Assembly (NCBI GenBank): GCA_019671135.1
Contig: JAHRHY010000008.1
Coordinates: 2,046,001-2,110,000 of the forward strand
Reading direction: 5' to 3'
DNA length: 64,000 nt
Source of the DNA: Linnemannia hyalina
Lineage: Eukaryota; Mortierellomycota; Mortierellomycetes; Mortierellales; Mortierellaceae
Shown piece after piece: positions 23,818 through 35,103 of this stretch. The notes below the pieces were generated by a model, which saw only the letters and a program-made list of their open reading frames with translations, did no database searches and was not told the DNA's origin. Both the position numbers and the translations under genes were made by a program. The first letter of the stretch is position 1. Each line of letters opens with the position of its first letter.

Positions 23818-24637
23818 AAAGTGGATATAATCTTTTAATATTTATTATTGTTCTTTTGCCATTTTAATCTCCTGTCATTTACACAATTGCATGTAACCTC
23901 CTCCATCTCCCTTTGCCCTTTTTTTTTTCTTTCGTTCTCTCCCCTTTGTTTGAGCAAGACAATGTTCTTTTTTTTTTTTTGTTATTCTTTTTTCTTCTTC
24001 TTCTGCTCCCCAGGGAGTGTTTTCTCATTATGACCCTCATCCTTCCTCTTCACAGATATATTTTTTCTTCTATTGAATGATCTTGCGAAATTTCGACTCC
24101 TCCTCACCTTATACCCATTCCTTCCCTTGTACAGTAATTAATGATCATATTCTGTCAAATCCTTTGCAATCATCATCCTTTTGTTTGGAAAAAAAAAAAA
24201 CTTGTCTGTTCGGACGCCTAGTAGTTCACAAAAGTTAATGTACCCTAATGACACGCTCTTGAAGAAAAGGAAAAAAAAAAAAAAAGAAAAAAAAAGTTGA
24301 ATATCGAATAAAACTTGCATCATCTTGTTCACTCAAAAAAAAAATGAAACTAAAGGAATATGTGGCGATGTACTGTGATAATGTGAGAAAATGAGTGGAA
24401 GGTACTTTGAGGGACTTTGTTCAATTGCGCGAGAAAAAAAAACAAAAACAAGGGCATATCTTGGTCATCAGTTTCTTGTACGAGCAATACGTATGTGCTT
24501 TTATTTACTTGGTTGAGAGTGTGTGAAAAGTGTACAATGGTATCGTTTGTGATGATGGTTAAATAAACGGTAAAGATGACAAAAGCACCTTGCTTGTATT
24601 TTTTTAATGACTGAAGAAACTGTCTGGCAAACACCAA
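23818..24637. other. Intergenic A/T-rich region
   Basis: Holds the 3' UTR of the DUF3712 gene and several homopolymer A and T runs. I see no gene in it. Confidence 0.5.
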
Positions 24638-25009
24638 TCAGGCTTGTTTATGTTTGTCGGACAAAAATGGCTCCACTATGGCAACACGAGAAAAGACCCC
24701 CTCTCTATGAAGCGTTCTCCTGACAGTGCTCCTCGAGACCTCGACGGCAAGTAGGTTGGTGATGTCGGTAAGAGTGGCACAGCGATTTCTTTTGGCAATG
24801 GAGACAACTTGACGGATAGCTCTAGCGTTCAACTTCTTCGGGCGACCCGGGCTTTTCCTTGGCTCGTAGTTCCCTCTCTCGCGGTAGCGCTTGATGACAT
24901 TACCAACGGTTGCTCGGCTTTGACCCACGGACCTAGCTATCTCTGCTGGAGTGCGACCGGACTTCCACATACCAACGATCTCGCCTTGTTCTTCAACGGG
25001 TAGAGTCAT
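24638..25009 (-). mobile_element. Tc1/mariner-type transposase N-terminal fragment (helix-turn-helix only)
   Basis: An intact 123-codon frame on the minus strand encodes the bipartite DNA-binding region of Tc1/mariner transposases: a first HTH (EIARSVGQSRATVGNVIKRY), a GRPKKLN linker of the GRPR type, and a second HTH (TLTDITNLLAVEVSRSTVRRTL), ending at PFLSDKHKQA just before a stop. In a full transposase the DDE catalytic domain would follow; none is found downstream in any frame. No terminal inverted repeats were found by eye on either side. It is either a truncated relic or a catalytic-free DNA-binding protein. Confidence 0.8.
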
Positions 25010-25144
25010 CAGTGGGGGATGGACGGAAAGAAGGAGAGAAAAGAAATTGCTCGTTTTTTTTTTGCTTTCTTTTGTAAAATTCTTTTTGGAACGTGACTGT
25101 ACATGTTGCTATCGACAAATAATTTAAAAACGCGTTGTTAGTTA

Positions 25145-25970
25145 GTGCGATGCTTTCTTTTCATGGCATTCTCACACATCGACCAACAACAACAAAAAAA
25201 GAAATTTGTATTACGAGAGCAAACCAGGAAAAGATGATGCTGACAAAGTTGTGGTCGGATCTCCAGATATTGATCGAGTGCGTCAGCGCATAGACTGCGG
25301 CAATAAAACGATCCATTGAACCAACGTCTTCGCTGGGAGGTGAATTCCGGCACCGAGTCAGACACAACCGTTTCTCCTGTCGCCGATCGCACATACTTCA
25401 GCAGCCACTGTCCACCTCGCTTGGCCACCAACTCGAAGCACAGAATACGATCCTTGGCCAGGTACATGTTGGCGGAGAAGATGTTATTCATGTCGCCTGA
25501 CTGATTCTCGCCCTTGAAGTACGAAGCTAGCGGTCCGTTGCACTTGGTGTCGTTTTGCAGAACCTTGTACCGGTACGCTGAGAATGCTCCCGGCAAGACC
25601 GAGATGTATCCAAACATAGACTCGATGGACTTGTCCAGAATGTTTGACATCTTGTACTCAAAGTTCTGCGCCACGACCAGAGGGTTGGCCAGGTTGACAC
25701 ATCCACGACCTGTCATCGCATAGGTCTCTCCACAGGCTCCTGCGACGTGTTTGTTGACATCAAACGCCTTCCTGTAGTGATAAATTGATGTGCTGCCGGG
25801 AAGTGCCGACATCCAAGATAACACAGACGTTGGGGTTGAGGAGCGGTCCAAAGGCGTTGAAAAACCATCGACGAGAGATGAGCTTCTTGTTCTTCTTCTT
25901 GAGACAGAACAAGATCTGGACTGGAGGCGTCAATGTGACCTTCTTGGTGGACTTGCACCGATGCGCCTGT
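25145..25970 (-). pseudogene. Chitin synthase relic (frameshifted, truncated at both ends)
   Basis: Conserved chitin synthase core in three minus-strand frames. Frame 1 (about 25951-25800) reads [32 protein letters not shown] and ILDVGT. The frame then shifts at the [12 protein letters not shown] site (about 25800) and continues [42 protein letters not shown] and the [10 protein letters not shown] signature. A second shift near 25318 continues [19 protein letters not shown]. The usual EDR motif reads KDR here (LAKDRILC), and residues before RRWFFNAFG are missing. Neither the N-terminal part nor the C-terminal membrane segments follow, so it cannot encode a working enzyme. It lies directly upstream (same strand) of the Tc1 fragment and 360 nt from the divergent Sel1 gene. 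Confidence 0.9.
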
Positions 25971-26332
25971 CGGGTGGGCGCAGGACCATAATGCAGCGTG
26001 GGACTGTTGTTCTGTGGTGCGAGGTAGGGATAGGAAGCTGGAGCCTGGACTACAAAAGAGAGGGGGTTTGTAGAAAAGGAAGAGTCGATTGGAGAGAAAA
26101 TTTCATGCAGGGGTGCATGTCTGTCTACAAGTGGCAATATTCAATCGTAAGGGCTCATGGACCACTGCAGCCGCAATACCTTTTTTTTTGCTCTCGGGGT
26201 CCAAGTTATTCTTTTTTCTGCTTTTTCCTTTTCTTCATCTGATTCACACCTCGCATTCTTTTTCTTCTGTTCACATTCATTCCGTTCTCCTCATTCATCA
26301 CCACCGTAGCACACGACCCCTCTCCCTCCCCA

Positions 26333-28124
26333 ATGAGCGACAAGAACCTTGTCAAAGAGACCCTGGCCCTTATGGCTTCTAGCACCTCACGCGAAGGAGT
26401 CCAAGCAATTCGGTTAGCCAGCCACAACAAAATAGTCGATATCGCAACCCACAAGGACACCGCCGGACAGGAGATCGTGCTCTGGAGCGACATTATCATG
26501 GTCTTTCGTGATGCACTCTACCTCCAATATGGAACAAAAGCTATCCCCTTCCTCAAGGGTCCTGATTTCAAAGTGTAAGTCTTGTATTGGCTGGTGTGGT
26601 TGAACCTTTTTATTATTATTATTTTCGGTCCCTATTATGCATTCAAAAAGCTAACGCTTCCTTTTTTTGCAACTGAATGATAGTCTTGACCCTCTTCGGA
26701 TTGCCGCGATTCCGGGAGCCACCTTGGAGGTTGTCGTTGACGACGACGATGACGACGAATCAACGACTACTGTCAGCAAGAGAGCGACTTTGTCTCGGGG
26801 CACCGTTCAAAAATCAAAGTCAACAAAGCAGAAATCGACCCCACAACGATCTACAGGCCGCTCTGTAGCACCTCCGACACCAACGCCGCCACCACCGATC
26901 CCAACAACACACAGTTCTGCACCTCAAGCGCTACCGCTGGAAATAACATTAGAGATTTCTCCAGCGTCATCGTATGAGCCAACCTCTCTGGGATCGTTAT
27001 TCACGTCACCCTTCTCCAAGGTCACCCCAGAGGCTCCCACAAGAACGCAGCAACGAAGACCTCGTGTCGCATCTAACGCCATCCAGGAAACATCAACGGT
27101 TGAGTCATTGGCAGTGGCAACCAATTCTCAGGAGACAGCCAACAACAAGGACCAGCACAATGCAACCCTACGGAACCCTCAATATGGACTGGTGGAAGAG
27201 GCATTGGCCAACTACAACCATATGGAGGTTCCAGCAGAGGCACTCAAGCGTCTCGAACCACACAAATATAAGAATGACGCTCGCAACCCTCAATGCGGGT
27301 CCGACACGCCGACAGACATTCAACGCACAAACAACACCAACCAAGGGCAAGCCCCTCAGGAGTACGGCAGCCTTGATAATGAAGAGTACGGCGACCCGAC
27401 GAAACCCAAGAGCACTAACGAGACAATCATGTGGGCGAACCAAGGCGATCCCGAGGCGCAAGTTGCGCTAGGAAACTTGTATCGTCATGGCAACATCGAT
27501 CTTACAAAGAACTTTCAGGCGGCGATGGATTGGTACCTCAAGGCAGCAAAGCAGGGTTACGACATGGCGCAGTACAGTGTCGGCATTCTGTACTACGTTG
27601 GTGAGGGCGTTCAGCAAGACTATGCCATGGCCGAAGAATGGTTCCGCAAGGCTGCAGCGCAGGGAGGAGAGTCAGTGGTTCCGTACATGTTGGGCAAGCT
27701 GTACGAGGAAGGTCATGGCACCCAAGACAGCCCAGAAGAGGCTCAGTCTTGGTACCTCATGGCCGCCGCGCGAAACTATATCCCTGCTCAGTTGGCCCTC
27801 GGATCGTTGTTGGTGTCCGGCCATGGTGGTCGCATCCCAGAGAAGGATCGGAACTACTCGGGCGCGATGGATTGGTACCTGAAGGCGGCGCACGTAGGTG
27901 ACGCACAGGCGCATTATGAAATTGGACGGATGTTTGATGAAGGGGTGGGTGTTGTTCAGGATGACTTGAAGGCGAGACAGTGGTATGCACAGGCGTCTGC
28001 GCGTGGCCATGCTGGTGCTGAGGAGAGGTTGCAGTCGTTGGGGTCAAAGTCACAGGCCCAAGTGGAATCTAGGTATGGTTCTTTGAAGGGACTCTTTGGC
28101 AGACTTAGCGAGGGGATCTTTTGA
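26333..28124 (+). CDS. Sel1-repeat protein with conserved N-terminal module (paralogue A)
   Basis: Exons 26333-26574 and 26684-28124; 560 residues, no signal peptide. Residues 1-100 form a module shared with the next gene: EIVLWSDIIMVFRDAL, then AIPFLKGPDFKVLDPLRIAA and IPGATLEVVV, followed by an acidic run. A disordered Ser/Thr/Pro linker covers about 105-325. From about residue 328 to 550 there are five to six Sel1 (SLR) repeats with the pattern A-x-LG-x-LY-x-G-GV-x-x-D-x-x-x-A-x-x-W-x-x-K-A-A. Sel1 repeats are alpha-solenoid protein-binding scaffolds. The role of the N-terminal module is unknown to me; a small beta-grasp-like fold is a guess. The phase-2 intron lies at FK(V), the same place as in paralogue B. 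Confidence 0.9.
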
Positions 28125-28133
28125 CACATTGTC

Positions 28134-28139
28134 AATAAA
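28134..28139 (+). terminator. Polyadenylation signal AATAAA of Sel1 paralogue A
   Basis: AATAAA ten nucleotides after the stop codon; a second copy lies about 15 nt further on. Confidence 0.45.
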
Positions 28140-28709
28140 TGCATGATTAAATAAATGACAGCTTTTCTTTGCAAGATGCGCCAAGGAGCCGCCAATTTAC
28201 AAGTCCCACAGAGAAACATGAACCGTGCAAGAAAAAATTGCTCAAAACCGTGTCATCAAAAACATTTGAGACTAACCTTCTTCCTTTCGTCACTCGCCCT
28301 GAGCTGATATGCTCTGGTCTTCTTGTCCTCTGTCTCTGATGGTGCCTAAACTGATGGTTCCTGAATTGATTTGTGTCATAGTTTAATGCTTCGCCATGTT
28401 GCACCCCTATGGTATTTTTTTTACAGCTCTTCTTGGTCTTCCCGTGTATTTGTTTATTCATGCAGCCTTTTTTTGTTTCTGACATATGGAGCATGAGGAA
28501 AAGAAAAACAGTGCCACAGAACAATCCCCAACCCAACACGACACGCTTGCTCGCCCACTCACCTTTCTTTTATGCATATGAGAAAAAGTGTTCCTTTCTT
28601 TCTTCCTTTCTTCCTTCCTTCTCACTCATTCCACACACCCTCCCTCCCCACCTACCCATTCACCCATTCATCCATTCACAAAACACACCCATAACCCAAC
28701 AACAAAGCA

Positions 28710-30335
28710 ATGACACAAGGAGACGACACACCCGAAGACAAAGTCCAAGCCCTCCGCGCCATCGTCAAAAGCACCATGGCACCCCCAACAGCGGAGGAAG
28801 ATATCGTCTATGTCGACTGTCAACACGACCCGGCGACCGATAAGGAGGTCGTCCTTTGGGATGATGTCATATTGGCGTTTAATGATGCCCTTCATGTTCG
28901 ACATAAGGCTAGGATTATTCCTTTTTTGAAAGGAGCTGATTTTCGCGTGTGAGTAGACAGAGGTCTATATTTGGGTGCCAAGAGGTTACAAATTACCGAA
29001 AAATGCAATTCAAAAAATGTTTGCTTTTTCACACCATTCCTTATTGCTCATTTTTTTTATGATCCGTTTACAACTAGTTTGGAGCCACGAAGGATCGCTG
29101 CTATCCCGGACACGGTCCTGGACGTCATCATCGAGTGCAAGGAACAGGAAGCCAACAACAGGCAACAGCAACAGGAACAACAAGAAATACTCGAAAGGGA
29201 AGCCATTAGCACAGAGTTTGACACCAGCGCCATCACCAGGCACGGTGGTGACGGTGGTCCTCAAATTGAAGTATCGCAAGAAGTTATCATCACCAAGCTG
29301 ACGATTCCCGAAAGCCCCGTCGTCATCTCGACCACTTCGACCACTTCCCGAGCACCTCAGACCATCCTTGAGGACAACGATACCAACAAGGACAACGACA
29401 GCAACTCTACCCGCAAGAACGCAACAAACCACTCCGACAACAAGGACTTCCACCGTGGCCCTCAACTCTACGTCGACAACCTGGACCAAACCCACACCAA
29501 TGCCGACCTGGGCGATGTCGCAGCACAGGTCAAACTGGGCGATATGTACCTCGAGGGAAAAGTTGCCCCCCAGAACTACCAATTGGCTCTGAAGTGGTAC
29601 TTAAAAGCTGCCGAACAAGGCGACGCTGATGCCCAACGCAAGGTCGGCAACATCTACTCCAAGGGTCTCGGCGTCCCTCAGGACCAAGCAAAAGGTATGG
29701 AGTGGTATCTCAAGGCAGCTAAGCACGGCAATCCCCCCGCACAGTGCGACATCGCCATCCTCTACTCGACCGGCGACGGCGTGATCAAAGACTACAAGCA
29801 CGCCGAAAAATGGTACCGCAAGTCTGCCGAGCAGGGATACGCCCTCGCTCAGTGGAGCCTAGGCAACCTGTACCGAAAGGGCGACGGCGGGATGTCAATC
29901 GATTACACCAAGGCCATGCAATGGTACCTCAAGGCATCTGGCCAAGGCAATGCCGAAGCGCAGGCAGATATCGGCACCTTGTACTACGGCGGCCTCGGTG
30001 TTCCCCAAGATTACTCAGCCGCCATGGACTGGTACCTCCGCGCCGCCGAGCAAGGAAACACCACTGCCCAGTTCAAAGTCGGATACATGCACGAGAGAGG
30101 CGAGGGGACCTCACAGGACTACTCGCAGGCGTACCGGTGGTACTGCAAGTCGGCCGAACAAGGCGATGGGAGTGCATCGAATAATGTTGGACTTTTGTAC
30201 TATAAGGGGTTGGGTGTGCTGAAGGATTTAATGAAGGCTATGGATTGGTACAAGAAGGCGGTCGAGCAGGGCAACCAGGCTGCGAGGACCAACATTGACG
30301 CTGCATTGAAGGATATCCGTGCCTTGACGAAGTAG
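28710..30335 (+). CDS. Sel1-repeat protein with conserved N-terminal module (paralogue B)
   Basis: Exons 28710-28948 and 29078-30335; 498 residues. Same architecture as its upstream neighbour: N-terminal module (YVDCQHDPATDKEVVLWDDV, then IIPFLKGADFRVLEPRRIAA and IPDTVLDVII), a Gln/Glu- and Asn/Thr-rich linker, then about seven Sel1 repeats from residue 220 to the end, with very regular units (WYLKAAEQG, GLGVPQDYSAAMDWYLRAAEQG). The intron interrupts the same Val codon as in paralogue A. The two genes are head-to-tail with 585 nt between, so they look like a tandem duplication whose linkers have diverged fully while both ends stayed conserved. Likely a cytosolic scaffold; partner unknown. Confidence 0.9.
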
Positions 30336-31380
30336 GGTGTTTGTTTTATAATTTGTAGTTTGGTCGGAAGACGGGAGCGGAGGAAAGAAAGATGTAAATC
30401 GTGCATATTTATTCAACGTATCGTTTTCTTTTGTTAAAATACATACTTTCTTTTTATTACGCGTTGATAAATGCCATTCTTTCTATGTCTGTTCACGCCC
30501 ATCGCCTCCACACACGCACATGGCCCAGGAATAAAGTGTGAATGCACTTTTATTATTACTTTCGCTGTGCGACATAAGTCGCCGTGTCTGGCGTTAATTT
30601 TTAATGTAGGACGACAATCAAGCAACACACACTAGCAAACAATATTAGATGCATTGTTGTTCGCCTTTTTTTGAGACTGCGCGTTGTCCTCCCTCTGACA
30701 TGATCGACAAACGCGAAAAGAAAGGGTGTAGATAGAAAACAAAAGAAGTTTAGAGAGGCCGACTGACTGCGGCCCATTTTCTGACAAATGCATTGTCAAA
30801 GTCTACAATTGGAATATATATATTTTTGACAGGCTACCGCGCAATTGACACACAGACACGCCGCGCGCTTAACAGAAAAACAAGCAACACATGGGCTGGC
30901 GGACTTTTCTTTTGCGGCGCAAAAGCTAGCATGCTAAATCCATGTACCGAGAGATGAGAAGACTGGCGCTGTGTGACAGGGAGCCCTACATTATTAATCC
31001 ACTCGCACCAAAAAGGAAAGAAAGGGCACACAAAAGTTCACTTCTTGTTTGAGGTTAGGATTTCAAGCTTAGCTGACTGCCAGATGGTTGAGTAGATCGG
31101 ATAGAGTAGAAAGCAAGCGAACAGGAGGTTGAAAATACAAGGACAAGGCACGGTGGGTTCTTTGAAGTGTATTATTCAGCAATGTCAAAAGTGGGCGTCA
31201 AAGCAAATGAGAAAGAAAATAGGACCATGATTTGATGTCAGTGGGATCGATCAAAGCTGATGGTTGACATTTAGACATGGCAAGAGTTGTCTGACCCAGA
31301 CAAAGAAGACGCGTACTCAATCCCCGCGTGTATGTGTCTCAGAGCGCGCCATCTCTCGTCATTTCGAACAACTAAACGAG
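30336..31380. other. Intergenic region between Sel1 paralogue B and the GST gene
   Basis: 3' UTR of paralogue B and upstream sequence of the GST gene. I see no gene in it. Confidence 0.5.
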
Positions 31381-31390
31381 TATAAAAAGC
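31381..31390 (+). promoter_or_regulatory. TATA box of the GST gene
   Basis: TATAAAAAGC lies 137 nt upstream of the ATG at 31527, followed by an A/C/T-rich leader typical of strongly expressed fungal genes. Confidence 0.6.
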
Positions 31391-31526
31391 ATCCTCATGG
31401 CCAACTTTTTTTTTCTCATCACAGCAACAAACATAACAGCACCAGCCAAAGCAACTCTTCTCTCTTACACACACGCTCCTTTTCTTCTATCTTCACTCCC
31501 ATTCAAACACAAAAACAAAAACAAAA

Positions 31527-32282
31527 ATGGTGCATCCAGTCGCTCACCCCTTCTTTGACCCCGCCCAAGCTGCCGCATTCAACACCCTGGCCGACAAGAC
31601 TAACAGCTCCTTCGAGGTCAGATACTTCCACCTCCATGGCCAAGGCGGCCTTTCCCGCACCCTCATCGTCATCGGCACCAACGGTCACTCCAGACTCACA
31701 AACGTCCACGAGGGCGACTGGGCCGACTACAAACCCACAACTCCCTTTGGTGTCATGCCCCTCCTCACCGAAACCTCTGCCGACGGCAAGACCAAGCTCC
31801 AAGTTGCAGAGTCGGATGCCATTGAACGTTACCTTGCACGCAAGTTCGGACTCTTTGGCAATGGCACCGCATTTGAGGAGGTCCTTGTGAACACGTTCGC
31901 GAACAGCACCCAGGGTCTGATAATGTCCATCTTCAACTCCCACGGCCTCATCGAAGACCCAGCTGTCCGCACCAAGAACAAGGGTCCTCTCATCAGTGAC
32001 AACATCGCCCCCTGGATCAAGTACCACGAGCAACACCTCCAAGCCAACGGGGCCAATGGCCATTACGTCGGCAACAAGGTCTCCCTCGCAGATGTCAAGA
32101 CCGACTATGTCGTCAGCATGATCCAGGGCTTGTCGGGTGATGAGTTGATCTCGGAGGAAAAGACACCCGCGATTTGGAGGGTCCGTCAGGAGATGGACAA
32201 GATTGAGGGTGTTGCCAAGTGGAAGGCGTCGGAGGAGTACAAGTCGCTCGGCAAGGAGAACTTTGATTTCCTTGGATACTAA
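31527..32282 (+). CDS. Glutathione S-transferase-like protein
   Basis: Single exon, 251 residues. The N-terminal half fits a GST thioredoxin fold: a first strand at VRYFHLHGQGGLSRTLI, a cis-Pro-like segment at PFGVMPLLTE and the glutathione-binding QVAESDAIERYLARKFGLFG (Ser-Asp of the Glu/Ser-Asp motif). The C-terminal half is all-helical (VNTFANSTQGL onward; NKVSLADVKTDYVV corresponds to the conserved N-capping Ser/Asp helix). This is closest to sigma/Ure2-like cytosolic GSTs in layout; class and substrate cannot be fixed here. The ATG is preceded by an A-rich leader and a TATA box at 31381, and an AATAAA signal follows 60 nt after the stop, so it looks like a regulated, well-expressed gene. 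Confidence 0.85.
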   Translation: MVHPVAHPFFDPAQAAAFNTLADKTNSSFEVRYFHLHGQGGLSRTLIVIGTNGHSRLTNVHEGDWADYKPTTPFGVMPLLTETSADGKTKLQVAESDAIERYLARKFGLFGNGTAFEEVLVNTFANSTQGLIMSIFNSHGLIEDPAVRTKNKGPLISDNIAPWIKYHEQHLQANGANGHYVGNKVSLADVKTDYVVSMIQGLSGDELISEEKTPAIWRVRQEMDKIEGVAKWKASEEYKSLGKENFDFLGY

Positions 32283-32342
32283 TGTCTGGTCCTGAGCCCC
32301 AACCTTGAGTCTACATCATTCACTCTCTCATCTTCTTGACAG

Positions 32343-32348
32343 AATAAA
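32343..32348 (+). terminator. Polyadenylation signal AATAAA of the GST gene
   Basis: AATAAA 60 nt after the stop codon in the convergent interval before the SPT2 stop at 32829. Confidence 0.5.
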
Positions 32349-32828
32349 GCGTACGAGATCAATCACCATACTTATTATTTTTCGTGTCAACAAGCGCACT
32401 TCAGCAAATGGAAAAGAGCGTACGTCAAAAATTGAAACCTCGAAGCGAAGAGGGTCAGGGGCGAAGCAGACGCATACTAGCTGCAGGCCGTTTTTTACTC
32501 ATCAGCTGGGTAAGACAGGCGAAGCATTTTGTTTTTCATATGCAAGGTCCCCCTGAGATAGGATTATGTGTTCTGATTGGTGCCAACATTATTGTACTCT
32601 GCCATTACTTCTGCATTCCATCGTATTGCAGACATATCGTGCAATGCTACCTTTGAAAGACACAGCAAGCCCGTTGTTCTGCAGAGATCTGTGCTTGTGA
32701 GTGGATGTATATTAAAATAGGCGATTGTGCATCGGTTATTTCCTGACTATCTGATAACCCAAAAAATGGCGCAGACCCCGAGACTGAGGTTCAATGACAT
32801 CCTGTGAACTAAACCACGCAGACGGTGA

Positions 32829-35103
32829 TCAGCTTCGTTCCCGGCGCTCACGCTCCAGTTTGCGCTTGCGCGACTTCTCTGCCAGCTGGCGCTCCAGCTC
32901 GGCCTCCATCTCATCCTCCTTCTTTGCAATACGAGCACTATCAAGTGGAAGCAACAACAAACTGGTGAGTAAAATGCATTACAAAACGTCATTAGTGTTA
33001 TATACTGAAAACAAACACAATGGCATACCTGCGGGCTTCCTCGCGAAAGACCTCATCGGGTCTAGCTTCCATGTCGTCGTCAGAGAGATCCTCATTGACG
33101 GCGCGCGAACGGTATCGGGTTCCAAAAAGCGATCCAATAACAGACGAAACAGAAAAGTCTTCCTCGTCATCAAATGGTCCCTTACTACGTTTCTTGGTGG
33201 GTCGAGGGGAGGGGGATCGAGAGACGCGCCTCTTACTTGCTGATGATGAAGGTCCGTCTACAAACTTGTTCTTGTTGGGTCCAGTGCGATCCCGATCCCG
33301 GTCCCGATCCCGGTCGTACTCCCGGTCCCGTTCTCGTCCACGATCCTTGTCAGCCATGCTTTTCCGCTTGACTGGGCTAACTGATCTCTTTCTGCGAGGA
33401 CTGGGACTGCGTTTCCTGTACTCAGGGCTGTAATTCTTCCTTTTAGCAACAGGAGGACTGACGCTTCGCTTTTTCCGAAGGGGGCTTCTGCTCCGCCTGC
33501 GTTGAACAGGACTCCTGCTCCTGCTCCTCCTCCGAGACGAGGGTCCTGGACTGCGACTGCGACTACGACTATCGCCATTCGTGGCCTCTTTACGAAGGCG
33601 ATCCGTCTCCTGAGCATCGTCACTCATCAGAGCCCTGCTGAGTTTCGCTCCTTGAATGGCCTTTTCGCGCTGCTGATTCTTCCGCTGTCTGTCCTCTTCG
33701 ATATCCCTCATTTTTCTCTCACGCTCCTCCTTGCGAGCGTCCTTTTCCCGCAGCTCTGCCGAGATTTCTTCAATTGTTCGGCGATCCCGTTTCGTTGAGT
33801 TGAGTGCCACTGGTCCGTCGCGAATTGCCTTCAATCCGGCGTCTCGCACATAATTGACACTTGATGTCGGAATCCTCATATTTGGGAACATTGGCTTTGG
33901 TGCTATGTTGCGCTTGACTGGTGCTAATGTCGCAGAAAGAAAGTGGTTACATAGGGGGAGAGAAACAGGTCAGTAACGTACGTTCCTATTGTGTATATTT
34001 CGTGAAGTAAAGTAATATGGTCCAATGGTCCAATGTGCCCCTTGTCGTAATAATTTGTCGCGTGGTGTCCTGAATCCTTGACTGGAGCCTCTGTAGACAC
34101 CCATCATCATGCACACGAAAGAAAGCTGGGGCAAAATCCGGCAGTCAAACACCAAAAAGAGGCCAAAAACTTACGTTTCTTAGCAATCTTGGTGCCGTTA
34201 AATGATTGGGCCATAGAAAGAGGGCGCTCAGGACTGAATCCTCTGTTGACCTTGAGTTTCTCGGCGGCCGCTAGACGACTGGTGGGATAGCTGGACGAAG
34301 ATCTGTCGTCGCGTCTATCTCCGTTCCTGTCTCCATTGCGTCCACGGTCGTCCGATCCATTTCTTCTGCCTCCGTTGGCTGCGATCTTTTGCAGCTGGTC
34401 AAACGAGTAGTCCTGTTTCTTTGCTGCAGGCTATTTGATGAATCAAACGTGTACAAGATAGGTAATAGTATTAGTTAGTTTGGTGTCACTAGTGCGCTGT
34501 CCAACCTTCGAACAGTCATAATGACGTCAAGAAAGGGTACCTTGGAGGCCTCGTATGACCGCGATCCAGAAGAAGTTCCTGAATAAGTATGCTTGGATCT
34601 CGAGTAGGTAGGTCCATTCCCTGAAGACGATCCTCCTCCGGCAGCAGCGCGTGCCTGTTGCTTCCTCGCCTTTTCTTGGTACTCCCTTTCCCGCTCAGCT
34701 TCCCTTTCCCGTTCCCTTGCACGTTCCTTTGCCTTCAATTGTATCGCATTCTCCCTCCGACGATGCTCCTCCTCTGCCTTTTTCCGTTCCAGCTCTCTTT
34801 GTAAAATCCTTCGGGTTTCTTCCTCCTTGCGACGACGGGCAGCCTCTTCCTCCTTGCGCCGTTGATTTGCTTCATAGTCAAGTTGCTGTTGCTTTTTTTG
34901 AAGCTCGAGCTCGGTGACTCGAGAGTTTTTTGTGCCGACCTTCCTGAGTTCCTCAAACTAGTAGATTGAATAAAAAAGGAGCATAGCAATAGAAGGTTTC
35001 CTTCTCGTGTTAGTGATGACGAAGTGCATGCATTATTACGTTCGATGGTTGTGTGCTTCCTGTGAGGAGTAGAGAAGGATAAAAAGGAACTTGCCTCTCC
35101 CAT
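32829..35103 (-). CDS. SPT2: SPT2-type chromatin protein with an RS-rich central region
   Basis: Histone H3-H4-binding chromatin factor acting in transcription elongation and chromatin maintenance. Minus-strand exons 35095-35103, 34541-34957, 34175-34430, 33029-33923 and 32829-32937; 561 residues. The N-terminus is a long charged coiled coil (FEELRKVGTKNSRVTELELQ onward). The conserved C-terminal SPT2 box is present: GTRYRSRAVNEDLSDDDMEA, then EEARRSARIAKKEDEMEAEL and a basic end. Between them lies an Arg/Ser-dipeptide tract (SRSRSPGPSSRRRSRSRSPVQ type, about 33400-33550) and an RD-rich stretch. The first coding exon encodes only Met-Gly-Glu, and joining it to FEELRK needs a GC-AG intron (GAG|GCAAGT donor at 35094-35093). 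Confidence 0.88.
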
